Under the pieces are notes generated by a model, which worked only from the letters and a program-made list of their open reading frames with translations, made no database searches and had not been told where the DNA came from. Positions 27,713-40,778 of a stretch of 64,000 bases of DNA are shown here, in pieces. Position numbers and translations under genes: made by a program. Origin of the DNA: Helopsaltes ochotensis (taxonomy: Eukaryota; Chordata; Aves; Passeriformes; Locustellidae); NCBI GenBank assembly GCA_013400155.1, contig VXBM01001233.1, positions 86,037 through 150,036 on the forward strand, in the 5' to 3' direction. Every line of letters begins with the position of its first letter. Within the stretch, counting starts at the first letter, position 1.

Positions 27713-29019
27713 GGATTTGCAAGTTTTAAAAGATTTTTAGTAGTTGGATTATTTTCTGTAGAATCGAAGCCTAGTAAGTTTGAACTATTTTTTAATTATT
27801 TTTATTCTTTTCTTGCCATGTGTGACATAAGGAATTAGTGACATGCATGTGGGCAGTTTGGTGTCTAATTAGGGCTGCAGATGATAAAAACACATCATCA
27901 GTGTCATGTCACCTCTCTGTTTAGATCATTCTCTTGCCTTTATCCTCTTTTTGCTGACTTAAAGGCCAAAATTATGCCTGAGGATGGACTCATAACTGTC
28001 CTCCTCACTTACATGTATGCAAAAAGCTACTGACTTGTAGATGTAAAGCATCTGCCAGCCAATACTCATAATCTGGCACTTTGCATTAGCAGTAAATGTA
28101 ATTTTAAAATAATGATTTGTTTTTTTTAAATCCCATTTGCAGTATAATTAGACTCAAAAAATTTACTTTGTGACTGTATAATGAAGAATATTATGTCCAT
28201 TGGAACACAGAGATACAGTTACAGTGATTTCTGTTGGATTCAATTCTGACAAGTTTATTTTTAATCTTGAGGTTTGACATAAAGCCCTTAAAAGACATAT
28301 ATCCTTGCATGCTAAATCCCCTTTGTGAATGGAATTTTAATGCACGTTCTTGGAACAAGGAATTTATTCTTGCACAGATAGATTGTTGTCAGTGTGTACA
28401 AGTAAAGCAGATTTTTGAAGTGCCTTTTTTTGTGCTTATCTCATGATTGCAGCTGAAGTGAGGGATATTTGTGATTCCTAAAGTTCATGAACTGGCTTTA
28501 AATGAAAGTCCTCAACATAATATGGATGAAACAGAAGTACAGGCTGTTCAAGAGGAGAACGGGTTGTTCATCCAAGAGAAAATATCTGCAGACCCCAAAG
28601 GTTGTTCTTTATAAGAGTTATTCTGTAGGAAGGACACCTTCATATTGCATACTTATCAAACTTGGTTGTTTACATGGCTAATACAAGATCCATTTTTATG
28701 CAGCATACCACGAGTTGGCTCAGACTACAAGAGCAAGCCCTGCAGTGTCCAAAGCCCAGGTAGCTGAGTCAAGGTGCCTAAAACCCTGGTGCAGCCCACA
28801 GAGCCTGCTCTCTTTTTGTGTTTGACAGGCATGGGTAATTTCTGAACTATAAAACTTCCCTCACACCTTATTGAAAATTCATCTCTATTAGCGCCAACTG
28901 TTTAAAACCGGGCCTTTAACCCAAACTAGCTGCCTAAAGCCATGCTGAGGATGGGAGAAGCTATTTGCAGCTGTCCCTCTGATTTCGGAAAGCATCTGGA
29001 GCAGTGCTTTGAACTGTGG

Positions 29020-29460
29020 TACCTCACGCCCCGGGGCAGCCCCAGTGAATCTCGTGTTTGGAGGGCTGCGGGGAGGGGTGGCCGTGCTGGCCGGCCCAGC
29101 AGAGCCCCTCGGCTGCCGCCTCTCCCGGGGCCCCTGGGCAGCGAGTGTCACCTGCCGGCAGCCAGGGCTGGCGGCGCGGCCTGTGCCCGGGGGAGATGGC
29201 GCTGTCAGGCGCCTCAGGCCGTCCGCAGCGGTGTGCCCCCCTCCGCTACCATGGCCTGTGCTGAGGGTTTGCACAAGAGGACTCGCCTCGCTGCTTCGTG
29301 TCCAATAATTGGCGGATTCGGCGGGGCGGCGGCGGGAGCAGAGGCTGTGCCAGGGCGGCCTCTGTCCGCAGCCCCCGTGGCAGGGGGCGGCCCGGGCACT
29401 GCTGCGGGCTGCAGCAGCGCCTGCACAGCCCTGTCAGCCACACGCTGAGCGAACGCGAGT
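29020..29460. promoter_or_regulatory. Intronic CpG island, candidate alternative or bidirectional promoter
   Basis: In about 440 bases I count by eye 45-50 CpG dinucleotides at roughly two-thirds GC, against a background where CpG is rare. It carries an 11-bp palindrome CCAATAATTGG at 29302-29312, which is two CCAAT boxes facing opposite ways. A GC box GGGGCGG lies at 29323-29329. There is no TATA box, as is usual for CpG promoters. Downstream on the + strand a strong splice donor TTG|GTGAGT occurs at 29590. It lies between the PDZ exons and exon 3 of FRMPD4. It may start a shorter FRMPD4 transcript, a non-coding RNA in either direction, or act as an enhancer. Function is inferred only. Confidence 0.5.
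29302..29312. promoter_or_regulatory. Palindromic double CCAAT box
   Basis: CCAATAATTGG is a perfect inverted repeat of CCAAT around one central A, embedded in GC-rich DNA. NF-Y binds CCAAT in either orientation, so this site could serve transcription in both directions. Occupancy is not shown by sequence. Confidence 0.45.
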
Positions 29461-29765
29461 ACACCAAATAAATTATGTACGAAATACCTACGAAATCAAT
29501 TTAGCAAGTCCCATCGAGTCAGTCCCTTCTTTTTCCCCTACACCAGCAGGCATCTTCCCTCCTACCACCTTCTGGCTGCAGCTATGTTGGTGAGTTATAT
29601 ATTCACCGCCCCCGTGAATATAGCTTCCCTCCTCCCCCTTACTGTTTTCCTGAAGAGCAGAGAGTTGTTTTCCTGTCCTTCCCTTCAGTCCTGACTGTTA
29701 CCGCAGCTCCTAAGGAGCGGGAGAGGACAGGGATAAACTGGTTCATTTGCACCTTTTCCCTTTTT

Positions 29766-29880
29766 TTGCGCGGCCGCGCTGGAGGCGGAGGGCTGGGGCC
29801 GGCCGGGACGCGGCACCTTTGTCACTCGTGTCCCCGAGCGAACTTCGATCTGCCTGGTGCGGATACCGAAACATCGCCTG
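29766..29880. promoter_or_regulatory. Second GC-rich block with 12-bp GC palindrome
   Basis: The block opens with GCGCGGCCGCGC (29768-29779, self-complementary, containing a NotI site), then GGAGGCGGAGG and several CpGs. It is separated from the main island by about 300 bases of ordinary composition. It is probably the edge of the same regulatory area. Confidence 0.35.
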
Positions 29881-32800
29881 GGCTCGGCAAGCGTGGGTGG
29901 CTCAGAACTGATAGTGAAGGGACTGGCAGCGTATTTTTACTGCTGGTGTTACCCAGCTAGACTAGAGCTCACATCTCTGTCCGACTGCACTGCAATTATG
30001 TCTTCATTTTCTATGTAGATACAAGAATGCAACCATTCCGCATTTTATGCTTGGTTTGAGCCTGCAGGGCAATTTTCTTCTCCCCTTTTCAAACGTTCGT
30101 TTCCCCTTTATAATTTACAATATATTTGCATTTATGAGGGAAGAATTTCTGCTTAAGTATAATTTAAGTTTTATCTTAAAGACCACGTTTATGAGCAGCG
30201 CTTTGTAACTTTTCAAAGGCTGATTCTTTGTCCCAAGAAAAATGTAAAAAAAATTATGTATTGTTCTAGTGATATAGAAAAAGGAAAAATATAAAGGGTA
30301 TAGCAGCATAAATGCATTTTTATGTTAACCAGCATAAATATTAAGATTATTAAATGACAGTTAATAATATTATTTTGAAAGATTGGATAAAGCTTTAAAG
30401 AGAATAGATTTTTAAAGTCACATTATTGATTTTAGCACAGTAAATAATTTTTTTTAAAATAAATTTTAAAAAAGGGATGAACCTTTGAGTTTGAAACATA
30501 CCATATATATGGTATATATTTACGGCAGGACTTTTTAATAACTAATGCAATTTAACAGGAACAGGTTGTTAATTTTCTGGCAGAAGTTCTGTCTCAATCT
30601 CTTCTCCTGTCAGTCTTCTTTTCAAATGAATTAACTAATGTGTGAGGATATAAATATAACCCAAGAGTTTACACTTTGGCACTGCTCTCTGAATTACTGT
30701 GCTGTGTGCATGGTAGCTTGAGAAGAGTAGCCCCTTTGGCTGCTTATTCAAATCGTTATAAAATCACGTTTGCCATCAGTTACGCTGTTCCAGTGGCACA
30801 TGGATATGTCTTTGGCATCTGACCAATCAATTTTCTATTCCAGATGCAGTAAGCAAAAATCATTCTGCATTAGTCTCTGCAGCTCAGTATCCATCAGTTG
30901 TCTAACCTTGCAGATATAATGATAATTAAATACTACTAATAAAACCCACAATGCTCAAGACACTGCTGAAACTTTTCATAATGAGGAATTGAATGAATCT
31001 TGTTTGAACATTTACTTCTTAAAACCATTTCCAGAAATCCGTAATTATTCAACACATTATTCTAGCATTGTGTTCCGTAACAAAGGATTGAGGTGCTCGT
31101 AGATTGGATCAGATAGTTTGGTCCCAAAAAAGCAGATAAGACTGAAAAGCAAAAGTAATAGTGTTCAGACATCTGAAAGAGAAATACCATCACTCCTTGA
31201 ATGAATGTGGGGTTTTTTAAGAAACAATGATAAAGCAAATAATATTGAACTGAGAACAGTATGTAATATAGTGCTTGAAAATACACTATTCTTCAAAATT
31301 CAAGAACTTTATCTCATTTCCAATTACATCTTCCTGTTCTTAATTTCTTTTTCTTTATTGGCTGAATTACTTTGAGTTAAGATAATGCTGTGAAGTACTT
31401 CCGACACAAAATAGCCCTAAGTGAATGTTATGCATTATTAATAAAAATTCAGATAACTCTCTAAAACAAGATGATCCTAAAGCATTTAACATTTCATCAG
31501 CAAAATTTATCTCATGTTCTGCTTTTTGAAAAGCATTAAGGGAAAGAAGAAATTTAATAGCTGCAGGAATGAAGGATGTGTGTGAATGCCTGACCTTTCA
31601 TTACTACATACACAATGCCCAAATGTGAAAATGAAAATGCCAGTGCTGTACAGATTATGAATTGCAGCTGTAATGGTTTCTAATGCTTCAGTACAAATGA
31701 AAATGAAGCTCTGATCATAAAAGATTATGGTTAATTTGTCACACAGTAAAAATATCTGTAAGATTTCCTCATCTTTAGTGATCTTTCGTCCTCTTTAACC
31801 TGTAACTCCCATAAATCTCTCTTGCAATTGTACAGATACCAGCTTTGCTCCTCTACAATTTCTGACGTCTTCAACTATCTTGTCTTTTAGTTTCTTATTT
31901 CTAATTTGAAGTATAATTCTAGAGTATGTGATTTCCTTGTTTCTCAGCAAGGAGCAAGTCATACTAGTGTTTATTTTGATTCATTGATGTCATTATTTAT
32001 TCAAGGTCTTTGGCATTAGATAATGGATTTTATTGAATAATTGTTTTTATTGATCTCTTAACTGCCATAGTATCTAGAATAGACTATAGAAAACTACAAA
32101 ATTCCGCATCAGCATGTATGGTACATCTTCTCCATCCAAAGTATATCCATCTATGTCAAAAATCAGAGTAGGGGAGAAACTGTGGGGAAAATATAAGTGC
32201 TAATGAAGTACTATTTGCATTATATTAGTATCAGTATATCAAATGCCTAAGTTTTGTCAAGACCAGGCAGGCAAACAAGAGCTCTGGTAGAGGCAGTGTT
32301 CATGGTGGAAGACAGCAACATTGGTTTTCCTGCTCCAGAAGATGCTGTGACCATCCCAGCAAGGGGACTTTCCTTCAAATCCACAAGCAGTCACTCTCAA
32401 GCCCAGCACTGGATTGATGTTTTGTGACAGCAGAGCTGCTTGTTGCTTGTTCAATCATCAGTGTAGTTTTAACCTGGGCACAGAATTACATGTCTGCAAA
32501 AATAGCCATTAGCTATGAAGTGCCATGAAGTTTTTGTTGACTTCTAGGCTAAGTTTAAGCTGTTCTACCACTTAAAATGAAGAGAAGTAGCCGAGCACAA
32601 ATTAACTCAAAACTTTCCCTTCTCATGGGGCATGAGATATCTGCTGCATCCAGACTAAAGGAAAAAAAAAGAGTAAAGTGATGATTATTGCCTTCTAACA
32701 TAGTGCCAGCAAAAACATTTGTTAAAAATAAGCCATCAGAAGACAGAATTCCTTTTCTAAATAAAAATTTACATAGTACCTCTTTGAAAGAAAGAAGTGC

Positions 32801-35800
32801 AAGTCAACAAGGCTTCATTATATAAGTGTTAGAATTACATTTACTCCCTGAAACGTCCTTTTCAATTGCTAGATCATCTTGTTAATCTTTGTGTTACACT
32901 GAGATAAGTGAATGGAATAACATCAGTTTCCAGGGTTTGAAAAGTTGTCTCATAATACCCTTCAGCTTTAACCTTCATTATTTTATCTGTTTCCAGTATT
33001 GAAATAAAATTGAAATAAAAATTCAAGAGATTATGTGACTGCATCAAGGTGTCTAAACAAGTGCTGGAAATTCAGGAGAGCATAAGAAAGTTTCTTTTAT
33101 TCTAATTCAGATAATGTAGAGGAACATAAGAGACCTGTACATATGTATACTCGAGATGTTGTATTTCTTTTCTTTCTCTCTCCCAAGTAAGTGAACTCTG
33201 AACTTAAATTTGAAGTTATGTCCAATTAAGTCTAACTGGTCGGAACTCTTTGACCATCCATATATATTTACAAAAATTTAGAAGTTATTTTAGAAAACAG
33301 AAGGATGTTGTTATTACATTTAGTATTTTTTAAATTAACCTTGAATATGAACATGTATGCTGTTGCAGCAAAATCATGATGGCTCCATTTTTGAAGGCTG
33401 AACATAAGAAATGATGACTTGGAATGTATTTCATAACTATTGCTAGGTCTCTGGTGGCTGCCTTAGAGAAATGGTTCATTGCACTGTTTCAAAGCATAGT
33501 CTATCATATCAGCATTGGGTTGGATTTTTTGGAATGGTTAGAATTTATCATGTTGTGCATTTCGTTCTGTAACTTTGGTGTTTTGTTACAGCCCAAGTTC
33601 CTGCACATCCTCAATAAGAATGCCAGTGCAAAGGATGAGTGAACCCAAATTGACTGCAGGGGTTTATTGTCCCTGAGCATTGTGGGCAGTGGGCAGGTGT
33701 TTTGTGTCTGCTGGATCTGTGCATGGACAGCTGCTGAATAGGAGAGCAAATTTGCACTTAGCTCACTTAGAAACTGTCTGAAAGGGCTTGCACAAAATGC
33801 TCACAGAAATGCCATTTAAAAGTAATTGCAGTCTGACGGAAACAGCACAGTCTGACAAATAAAGATGAAAAATTTTCAGGAGAATACAACTGACCTTTCC
33901 ATGGTGAGACCAACCTCCTCTGTAAATATTTTACTTTGCTAGTATTGTATTAAAGCTCCATAGAACTATTTCGCAAGATCCATCATCAATAGACATCTTG
34001 GATCTGCCTCATATTCATTTTCTTCGTTACACTTTGAAAATTAATGTTTCCTCAGAGCTTTTGAGACTTCAGCAGTTAATGATAGAAAAACTAGCACTGG
34101 AACATTGGCCTGGATGAGTGACCTGAGAGACCAATATTATCTCATTTTGTCTGCCTTTGTTCCTTTAAAACTAATGTGTAGAAAGTCTAATTAGAAGAGG
34201 ACAGCTGAACAATTAATTAATAGGGGAATAAGCACTACATTTTTCCTTTTGGCTATATGGCATCTTCATGCAGCATGAATTAATTGGCATGGTGATGGTG
34301 TTGGCAGTGGTATGCCAATACTTGGACTTGGTGACAGTCTTAGTCCATCAGATACACACACATGCTCATCTGGCTCTTGGTTGTTTTTTGATACATTGAC
34401 CAAAATGAGCAAATACTGCTTCTGTTGGATCAGAGAATTCCAGTGTAGTAATTCCTAATACGTTCTTGGTTCTGTCTTGAAATTTAACTCCAAGTGCCCT
34501 CAGAGGTTGAGGGAGACCATCATAAATCTGTCTAAGTAGGAGAATGGTTGTCTAAGGAGGGCACCTCAGTCAGTGTAAAGTTTTCTGCATATTGCCAATA
34601 CTTAGAGGTGCACTCAAGAATTAATTGAAGGCCAGTGTGTAAGGAGCAGCTAACATTGCTCAGGAGTTAGACAGCAGTGTAACGCTGCTGTTGGTATTCA
34701 AGCAGCCTTGCCAAAGCACTTTTCTACAGCATACACAGGTATTTACAATACACAGTTATTTACTGTTTGACCAACATTTTTGTAACTCAGTAACAAAGTT
34801 TTAACAGCCTTAAAGTTGAAAACATGAGCAACTGGAAGACTTTGAGTGTTTGTGAGAGGAGGGTTTATTTTGACAAGAGGTAAATATAGGCGTCATACAG
34901 CACTGAAATTCAGAAACAACTTTATAGGGCTCACCTTGCCACAGTGCTAATACAGAAGGAAACAGTGTGAATTTGGTACGTGGGAAAGCTTGACAGATGA
35001 ACAGCCTTAAAGAAGAGGAGGCTTTTTTCTTCTCAAAGCCTTTATTGCAGAGGTATCTGAGATGGCATTTGGCATCTGCTGTATGAAAGCCCACCAGTGT
35101 GCCACAGCCCTGATCTGAAGGGACCACTTCTGTCGGAGGAAGCAAGCGTAATTCAGCCTGCAGATACATTCACTCCTTGACCCCTTACAGAGATTGCCAA
35201 CAAGGGTTCCAATTAGTGCCAGCAGCAGACTGTGGCAATTTTAAAGACTGACTATCACACCATGCCAGGTCTTTAAAATAAAGAACATTTATACAAAACA
35301 CAATTTGCTTTGACAGTAATTTTCAGTATGCTATTATTGAAGTTATTTATGTTTGAATCAGAACATCTTTTCACTCAGCTGTGTTTCTGCTGCTGTTTGA
35401 TCCTGCAGTGTTGTAATAATCCCATCCTTATGTGTTTTATACTTTATGTGGCAGTGGTTGTTTCAAGCTTCCATTACTTACGCAGTTTTTAGGGCTCAGA
35501 CAATCAGGATTCTTGCAAAATTCCCAGGTTCTTGTGCAGATTGCTTCTGCTGCTGCAAGCCCTCACATGTTTGATGGCAGACTTAAATTTTAATGACTTT
35601 GTGAAGCAGCAGGCTATGCAAATTAAACTGCAGGGTTCAGGAGTTCACAAGTTGAAGTTCTTGGATGTCAAGAATATTTCACTGCATTGACAGCAAAGCA
35701 AAGGACAGGTAATATCATTAACATCAGTAGACAGGGCAGCCACAGCTTTCCAAATGTGATTGAGATGCCTCTGCCATCTTGATCTCTAAAAATAAGACCT

Positions 35801-37065
35801 GAACACTAAGATCTTTGTTTTCTGTGCTCTGTCATCTCCAGAAAACACTATCCAATCTGATGCTCATCTCTTAAATTGTTCTTCATGTGTCTGAACCCAA
35901 AGCTTGTCACCTTGGCCTCATATCCCCATCTTCTGTAGCTATATTTCATGCAGTGTTACCTGTCCTCCCTAAATTCGGACCCCAGACCTCACCTCTGTGG
36001 TGTTGCACCTTATTTCATGAGCCTTCTGCTATGCTTCTTGCTGGCTGCGTTCCTGCAACTGTGTTCTGAGCTGGAGTTGGGATGTAATGCCATCTGTGGT
36101 GTACCCTGCCTTGCCTGTGTGGTGTGATGGCAGGAATGCCCATCTCTCACTGTGTGCAGGATCTTCAGAGAGAGTTCCCAGAGGTCAGCTGAGCAGGCAG
36201 AGACTGAAATCCCATTACCACTTATCCAGCAATTGGTTCCGACAGGTATTTACAACCTCTGGAGAATGTATAATTTTCTATGTTCCTCTAAAAAATTTCT
36301 GAAAAATATCTTCCTAGGCTTGGAGAGGTCTGATGCTTCACCTGCTGCTAAAACAGTGATTATCTATGGGTAGATGTAATTAAAAGATCAAAAGGGATCT
36401 GCCCACAGTAGCATGGCTTCCAACTTTGAGTAATCTGTTGAACTTGTCAATTAGCGTCATGGAATACATGGAACACATGGGGTCTTTGTGTTCTGCAGGG
36501 TTACCTTTGGAAATGGAAAGGGAAGAGCCTCACATGCCTTGGCTCTTGCTGGAGGATTGCCTGGGCTCTTAGCTGCATGTTCTTGTTTGCACAGTGCTGT
36601 TTCTCCGGTGACAAAAACAGCCCTGGGGAAGGCACACCCTTCTTAAAGCCTTTCTCCCTGGATCCCTTCACATTGTTTTACAGGTGCCCAGGAATTCTGA
36701 GTTTGTCTGATAGTTTATCAAGGTCCCCCAGGTCAACTCAGGAAGGTTGGCATCATCACAGGGCTTCAAGGCTCACTGTGTGCATGAGTGCTGTGTAATA
36801 AGAACTGCGAATGAGGAAACTGCCTCAAATTGGGCCCCCCCTGTCTCACCAAGGTCCTTCCAAAAGATGTCTTCATCCCTGGAAATGGAGCTACCTGGAT
36901 CTCTGGGGAAAGCTCTTCCATAGGAACTGTTGCTCATGATAAAAGCCTGGGGAAGTGGAATTTGTGGCTTCCCTGGATGAATATAAATACTGTAAAACAG
37001 GTTTTATGTAAATATATATATACAGCACAAATAAAAATGATCCTTAATTGGAATTAAATTATTTT

Positions 37066-37117
37066 AAGGTCCCTTCCAACCCAAACCTTCCTCTGATTCT
37101 GGGATTCATTCTATGAA
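37066..37117 (+). mobile_element. Very short CR1 3' tail
   Basis: AAGGTCCCTTCCAACCCAAA followed by decayed ATTCTATG repeats is the last 50 or so bases of a CR1 copy. No recognisable CR1 body lies upstream, so the insertion was either extremely 5'-truncated or the rest has decayed. Confidence 0.75.
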
Positions 37118-40050
37118 ATAATTACAATAGAGTGACTTTGCAAACTCTTTGCTGATTAATACTGTTAATATTCATAATATTGAAAGATATCTAACAATTG
37201 AATGATTTTCTCTAGCCTAGATGCTAGAATTTGAAGATAATTTCAACTTTCCTTAGCTTTGAATAGGGCATTTGAGGTAACCTGTTATATTTTGTAGTTA
37301 GCTTTTGATCCATTGATTTCTATTTCCTTACTTCAAAAAAAAGTAGTGTAAACATGCTGCAGATCATGGCATCAAACTCCACAATTGTGGAATTTAGACC
37401 TTTCTCATCAACAGTGAGACCCAAATTGAAACAGATGACTTTAGCAGCAAAGAAAAAGTGTTTCAAACAAGAGCTTCAGAATTAAATGTTCATTGTGAAT
37501 GAAACAGCTAAGTTATGACTAGAAGATTTTTCTGAAATTTATTCCCTGAAAATATTATTATTTATTATAGCTTTAATTAATTCTTTATTTGTTCATCTTC
37601 AGTGGGAAATAAACCAAGTATTCCTCTAGTATGTAAAATTGCTAAGAGCTTTAAAATTAGCATAAATTTTTTTCATTCTTCCTTCTTAAGAGCAATATAT
37701 ATACTTTTTCTATTTATATGCTATATTTGGTGTCGGATGCATATGAATAACAGACCCACTTATTCTACTTGGCTCAGATACTGGGCTTCCCCCATGTCCT
37801 TCATCTGCCTTTGCCCTTCCTCTCTTCCAGCTAGCAGGAAGCAGAAGAGAGGCAGTGATTTCCAGCCCCACGCTCACAGAGGCTGGCATTGTAGCTGACT
37901 GCTAATGCCTCATGTAGCTGGAGATGCCTGATACTTAGTAATGCAACTTTAACCTTTATAACAGACATAATTTGATTCTCAAACCATCTATATTCTCTCC
38001 TTGTTGCAGCCTAAGTAGCTGTGAGGAGTAGTGAGAACTGACAAATATAATCACCATGCAGGACACAGAGAAGGACAGAGAGATGAATCACAGATTCTCA
38101 TCAGAGTTTTCAGATTTTAGCCTTGTTATCACTATTTGATTCTAAAGTCAGGAAATGAAAGAAACATGAAGATATTTTGTTTTGATGTTGCTGTTAGCCA
38201 GTCAGATAGCCGAGCAGTCAAAAAGTCAGCAGCTTGTTTTCTAAGCTGGTATTGCAGATGGTTGGTCTTGAGTGACTCTAAAAGAGCACAGAAATAATTA
38301 GGTAGTTGTTAAGTGAGTATGAAAGGTAATAAAATAACTGTAATATATGCTTTTCTTTTTCTTTTTTTTAGTCACCTTTTAAATAAGGAAGGACATTTCA
38401 AGGTGAAACTAGGATTGCAATTGGGGTTTTTTAGCCTTTGCCACTGTGTTTCAGGTGCTGTTTAAAAGACAGCTCACACTGCAGTGTGATGATGTACATT
38501 GTTTCAAACTTAACTGTCTGTATGTTCTGCTGTCGCACAGGGACATAGGTTTGTCCACATACATTTAAGCCACAAAACACAGAGATCACACAGTCAGTGA
38601 TTCCATTGTTTCTCCATTCTTGTGACATATACAATACATGGTACCATTGGCAGTCTCCAGTGCTGTGCAAGGTTTATCATATAGATCCATAGGATATGCT
38701 AGCCATACTGCAAATAAAAAAGATGAGCTGTCCTGCAGAGTTTTGTCATCATTAGTTGAGAAAGTTTTCAAATGAGCAGTGGAGTCATGATTGAGTACTG
38801 CAGATCAAAAAAACTGATGATTAAATACTTCTTTTGTAACTGTTTTGTGTGTAGCACGAGTTTTATAGGAAATGTTTACTCTGATGATGAGTAGTGCTTG
38901 ACATCAACTTTTTGAATGTGTAACATGATTGTGTCCAGATACTCCAAAGGGTCTTATTATAGCTTCAAACATTGAATGTATGATGTAGAGTCTAGCATCC
39001 TTCCAATGCAAGTGTTTATCCTGCAAGAAAGTCTTGTCCACAAAATGTATCTTTTGATCTTTTGGTTTAAATTAAAAAAAGCACTTGCTGATCTAGGCTG
39101 AATCTTGCCTAGCCTGACACCTGGACAGGTTTAATCCAAAAATAATGAAGAGCTGAAAAAAATTTTCAGGAGAAGCTTATTTTCATTTTTAAAGACAATC
39201 TCTAATATAGCTGGACTATAGGAGGCAGTGGTGGTGGTAATCATACGCAGCATGAGAAACATAAAAGTAGTCAGTTCAAAGTAATTGTAAAGATCATCTG
39301 GTCACGGTGCAGTTATCCCAGGGCTGCAGTTTATCCCAAACTAACAATTGTGAGCCTTTCTGTCTACTGACCTGCCTAGGTTAATATAGCAATCATAACT
39401 GGATAGGTGTAGATAGCACAGAGATTATGAGGTTCTTGAAATAAATTACCTTTCTTAGCATGCATTTGTAGATTCCCCAAAAATGTGGGAATGATACAAA
39501 TACCTAATTAATTAAGTAAAACTGAAGCTCTAACTTGTTTTTCTTTAGTTACATGATATTAGATTAGACTTTGCCCCTTACATGATTGATGGCTTTGACA
39601 AAAGTAGAATTTATTTGTGTTTAAAAGTAGTAAAACCAAGAGAAATTTAATTCTATCTCAACAAAATGGCAACTGACCTTTTCTTAGCTAGTATCACCTA
39701 CTGCAACCATCTGATCAAAAGATAATGATATTGACTGTGATTGTCTTTTCTTCCTTCTTCTTCCACTTTACTTTTCCACAGTTCTCCATCACCCCCAACT
39801 ACCCACCAAGAATTAAAATATATGTATTATTTGTCTAGACCACTTGGTCACATCAAGATTCTTAATAATTTCTTCTTTTTTTCCTATAAATCAGTTGTGG
39901 ATTTTTTGAGCCTTTCATGTTTTCCTTTTACTACTTACCCTAGCAATCCTGTAAAAATTTAAAAATTCTAATGGGACAATTCACCAAACATTAATCTATT
40001 CCCACCCATTTTAAAAGGTGAGCTAGAGGAGAAATGTGGCTAAATTTTGT

Positions 40051-40093
40051 CCCCTGCCCCCCCTTTTTTCCTTTTTCTTTTTTTTTTTTTTTT
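40051..40093. repeat. Pyrimidine-rich tract ending in a T run
   Basis: C-rich, then T-rich, ending in 16 T at 40078-40093. A second T17 tract lies at 40341-40357. Both are in the last 500 bases before exon 3 but are too far from its acceptor to be its own polypyrimidine tract. Confidence 0.75.
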
Positions 40094-40510
40094 ACTATCT
40101 TCAAACAGGATTTGACTTGAAGTGTAAAAGAGCTAGATGGTATAAAAATGACTTGCATTAGTAAAGTAGATAAAAGAAATTTGTGGACTACAGATGCTGA
40201 ACTAATGCAATTAATCAAAGGTTATTTCATTTTTGCTAGGGAGAGCCATCGTGCAGGTTTCTCTGATGAAGCAAAAAGTTTGTTGCATAAACTGCAAAGT
40301 TCAGCCAATTCAATTTGTTAGATTGGAAAAAGCTTATTTCTTTTTTTTTTTTTTTTTCATATTATTAATCTCTGTACTACTCTGCTATGTCATTGTAATA
40401 AACATTCTTCCATGTTACTGCAGTTTTCTCCATTAAAAAGAAAAGCTGGTTATCAATAGTGAGCAAAAGTATGACTCTCTACTTGATCTTATTTTTTTTT
40501 CTTTTTATAG

Positions 40511-40556
40511 AAGCTGCAAAGAATCGATCCTCCTTACTGTTGTTCAACCTTACCCT
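40511..40556 (+). CDS. FRMPD4: FRMPD4 window exon 3: last PDZ strand (46-bp exon)
   Basis: The acceptor is TTTTTATAG at 40502-40510, preceded by a T-rich tract, and the donor is a consensus GTAAGT at 40557. One base completes the Arg codon left open by exon 2, then 15 codons give SCKESILLTVVQPYP. This is the last beta strand of the PDZ domain and its exit. It matches human with one Ile to Val change as I recall. It is too short for ordinary ORF detection but is certain from phase and protein match. Because 46 is not a multiple of three, skipping it shifts the frame and gives a stop (TGA) 16 codons into the shifted reading. Confidence 0.97.
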
Positions 40557-40778
40557 GTAAGTATTGTCTGTTTTCTGAATTAGTTTCCTAGCAACATAGC
40601 AGCTTCTTTTTCTGCCCATATTCTGTGTCCCTACATCATCTGTGCAATAAAAAGAAGTAAGTGCAGTAAGGGCTGTGTCTATTAAAGGTGATGTTTAAGA
40701 TTACATTACTGTGTCCTGTACTCAAAGACTACATTAGTAAATTAAAAAATAACAGAGTGTTTAAACTCATAGTGATAG

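Larger units (their letters stand above)
8491..40510 (+). other. FRMPD4: 32-kb FRMPD4 intron between window exons 2 and 3
   Basis: The donor is GTAGTT and the acceptor is CTTTTTATAG, after a long T-rich tract. Identified contents are CR1 remnants, T/G-rich and A-rich low-complexity tracts at 22222-22300 and 27671-27712, and a CpG island at 29020-29460 with a second GC-rich block at 29766-29880. Stretches 11.2-17.1, 21.0-24.2, 25.0-28.9 and 29.9-37.0 kb show nothing I can name. ORFs up to about 130 codons occur but lack recognisable domains and have overlapping rivals on the other strand. Confidence 0.85.

Noticed and set aside
28942..29448. 168-codon open frame on + across the CpG island, with several rival frames on both strands
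   Set aside because: Very GC-rich DNA has few stop codons. The translation is Ala/Gly/Pro/Arg-rich with no domain, and equally long frames overlap on the other strand.
29309..29593. Frame whose end at the 29590 donor is in phase with FRMPD4 exon 3
   Set aside because: It contains no ATG, and phase agreement has a one-in-three chance, so I do not propose a chimeric N-terminus; a non-coding first exon remains possible.
30498..30515. 18-bp palindrome ATACCATATATATGGTAT
   Set aside because: An AT-rich palindrome of this size is expected now and then. Nothing around it suggests function.
34810..35169. 119-codon minus-strand frame with Ser/Lys-rich end
   Set aside because: No similarity to any family I know, and no start, splice or poly-A context.
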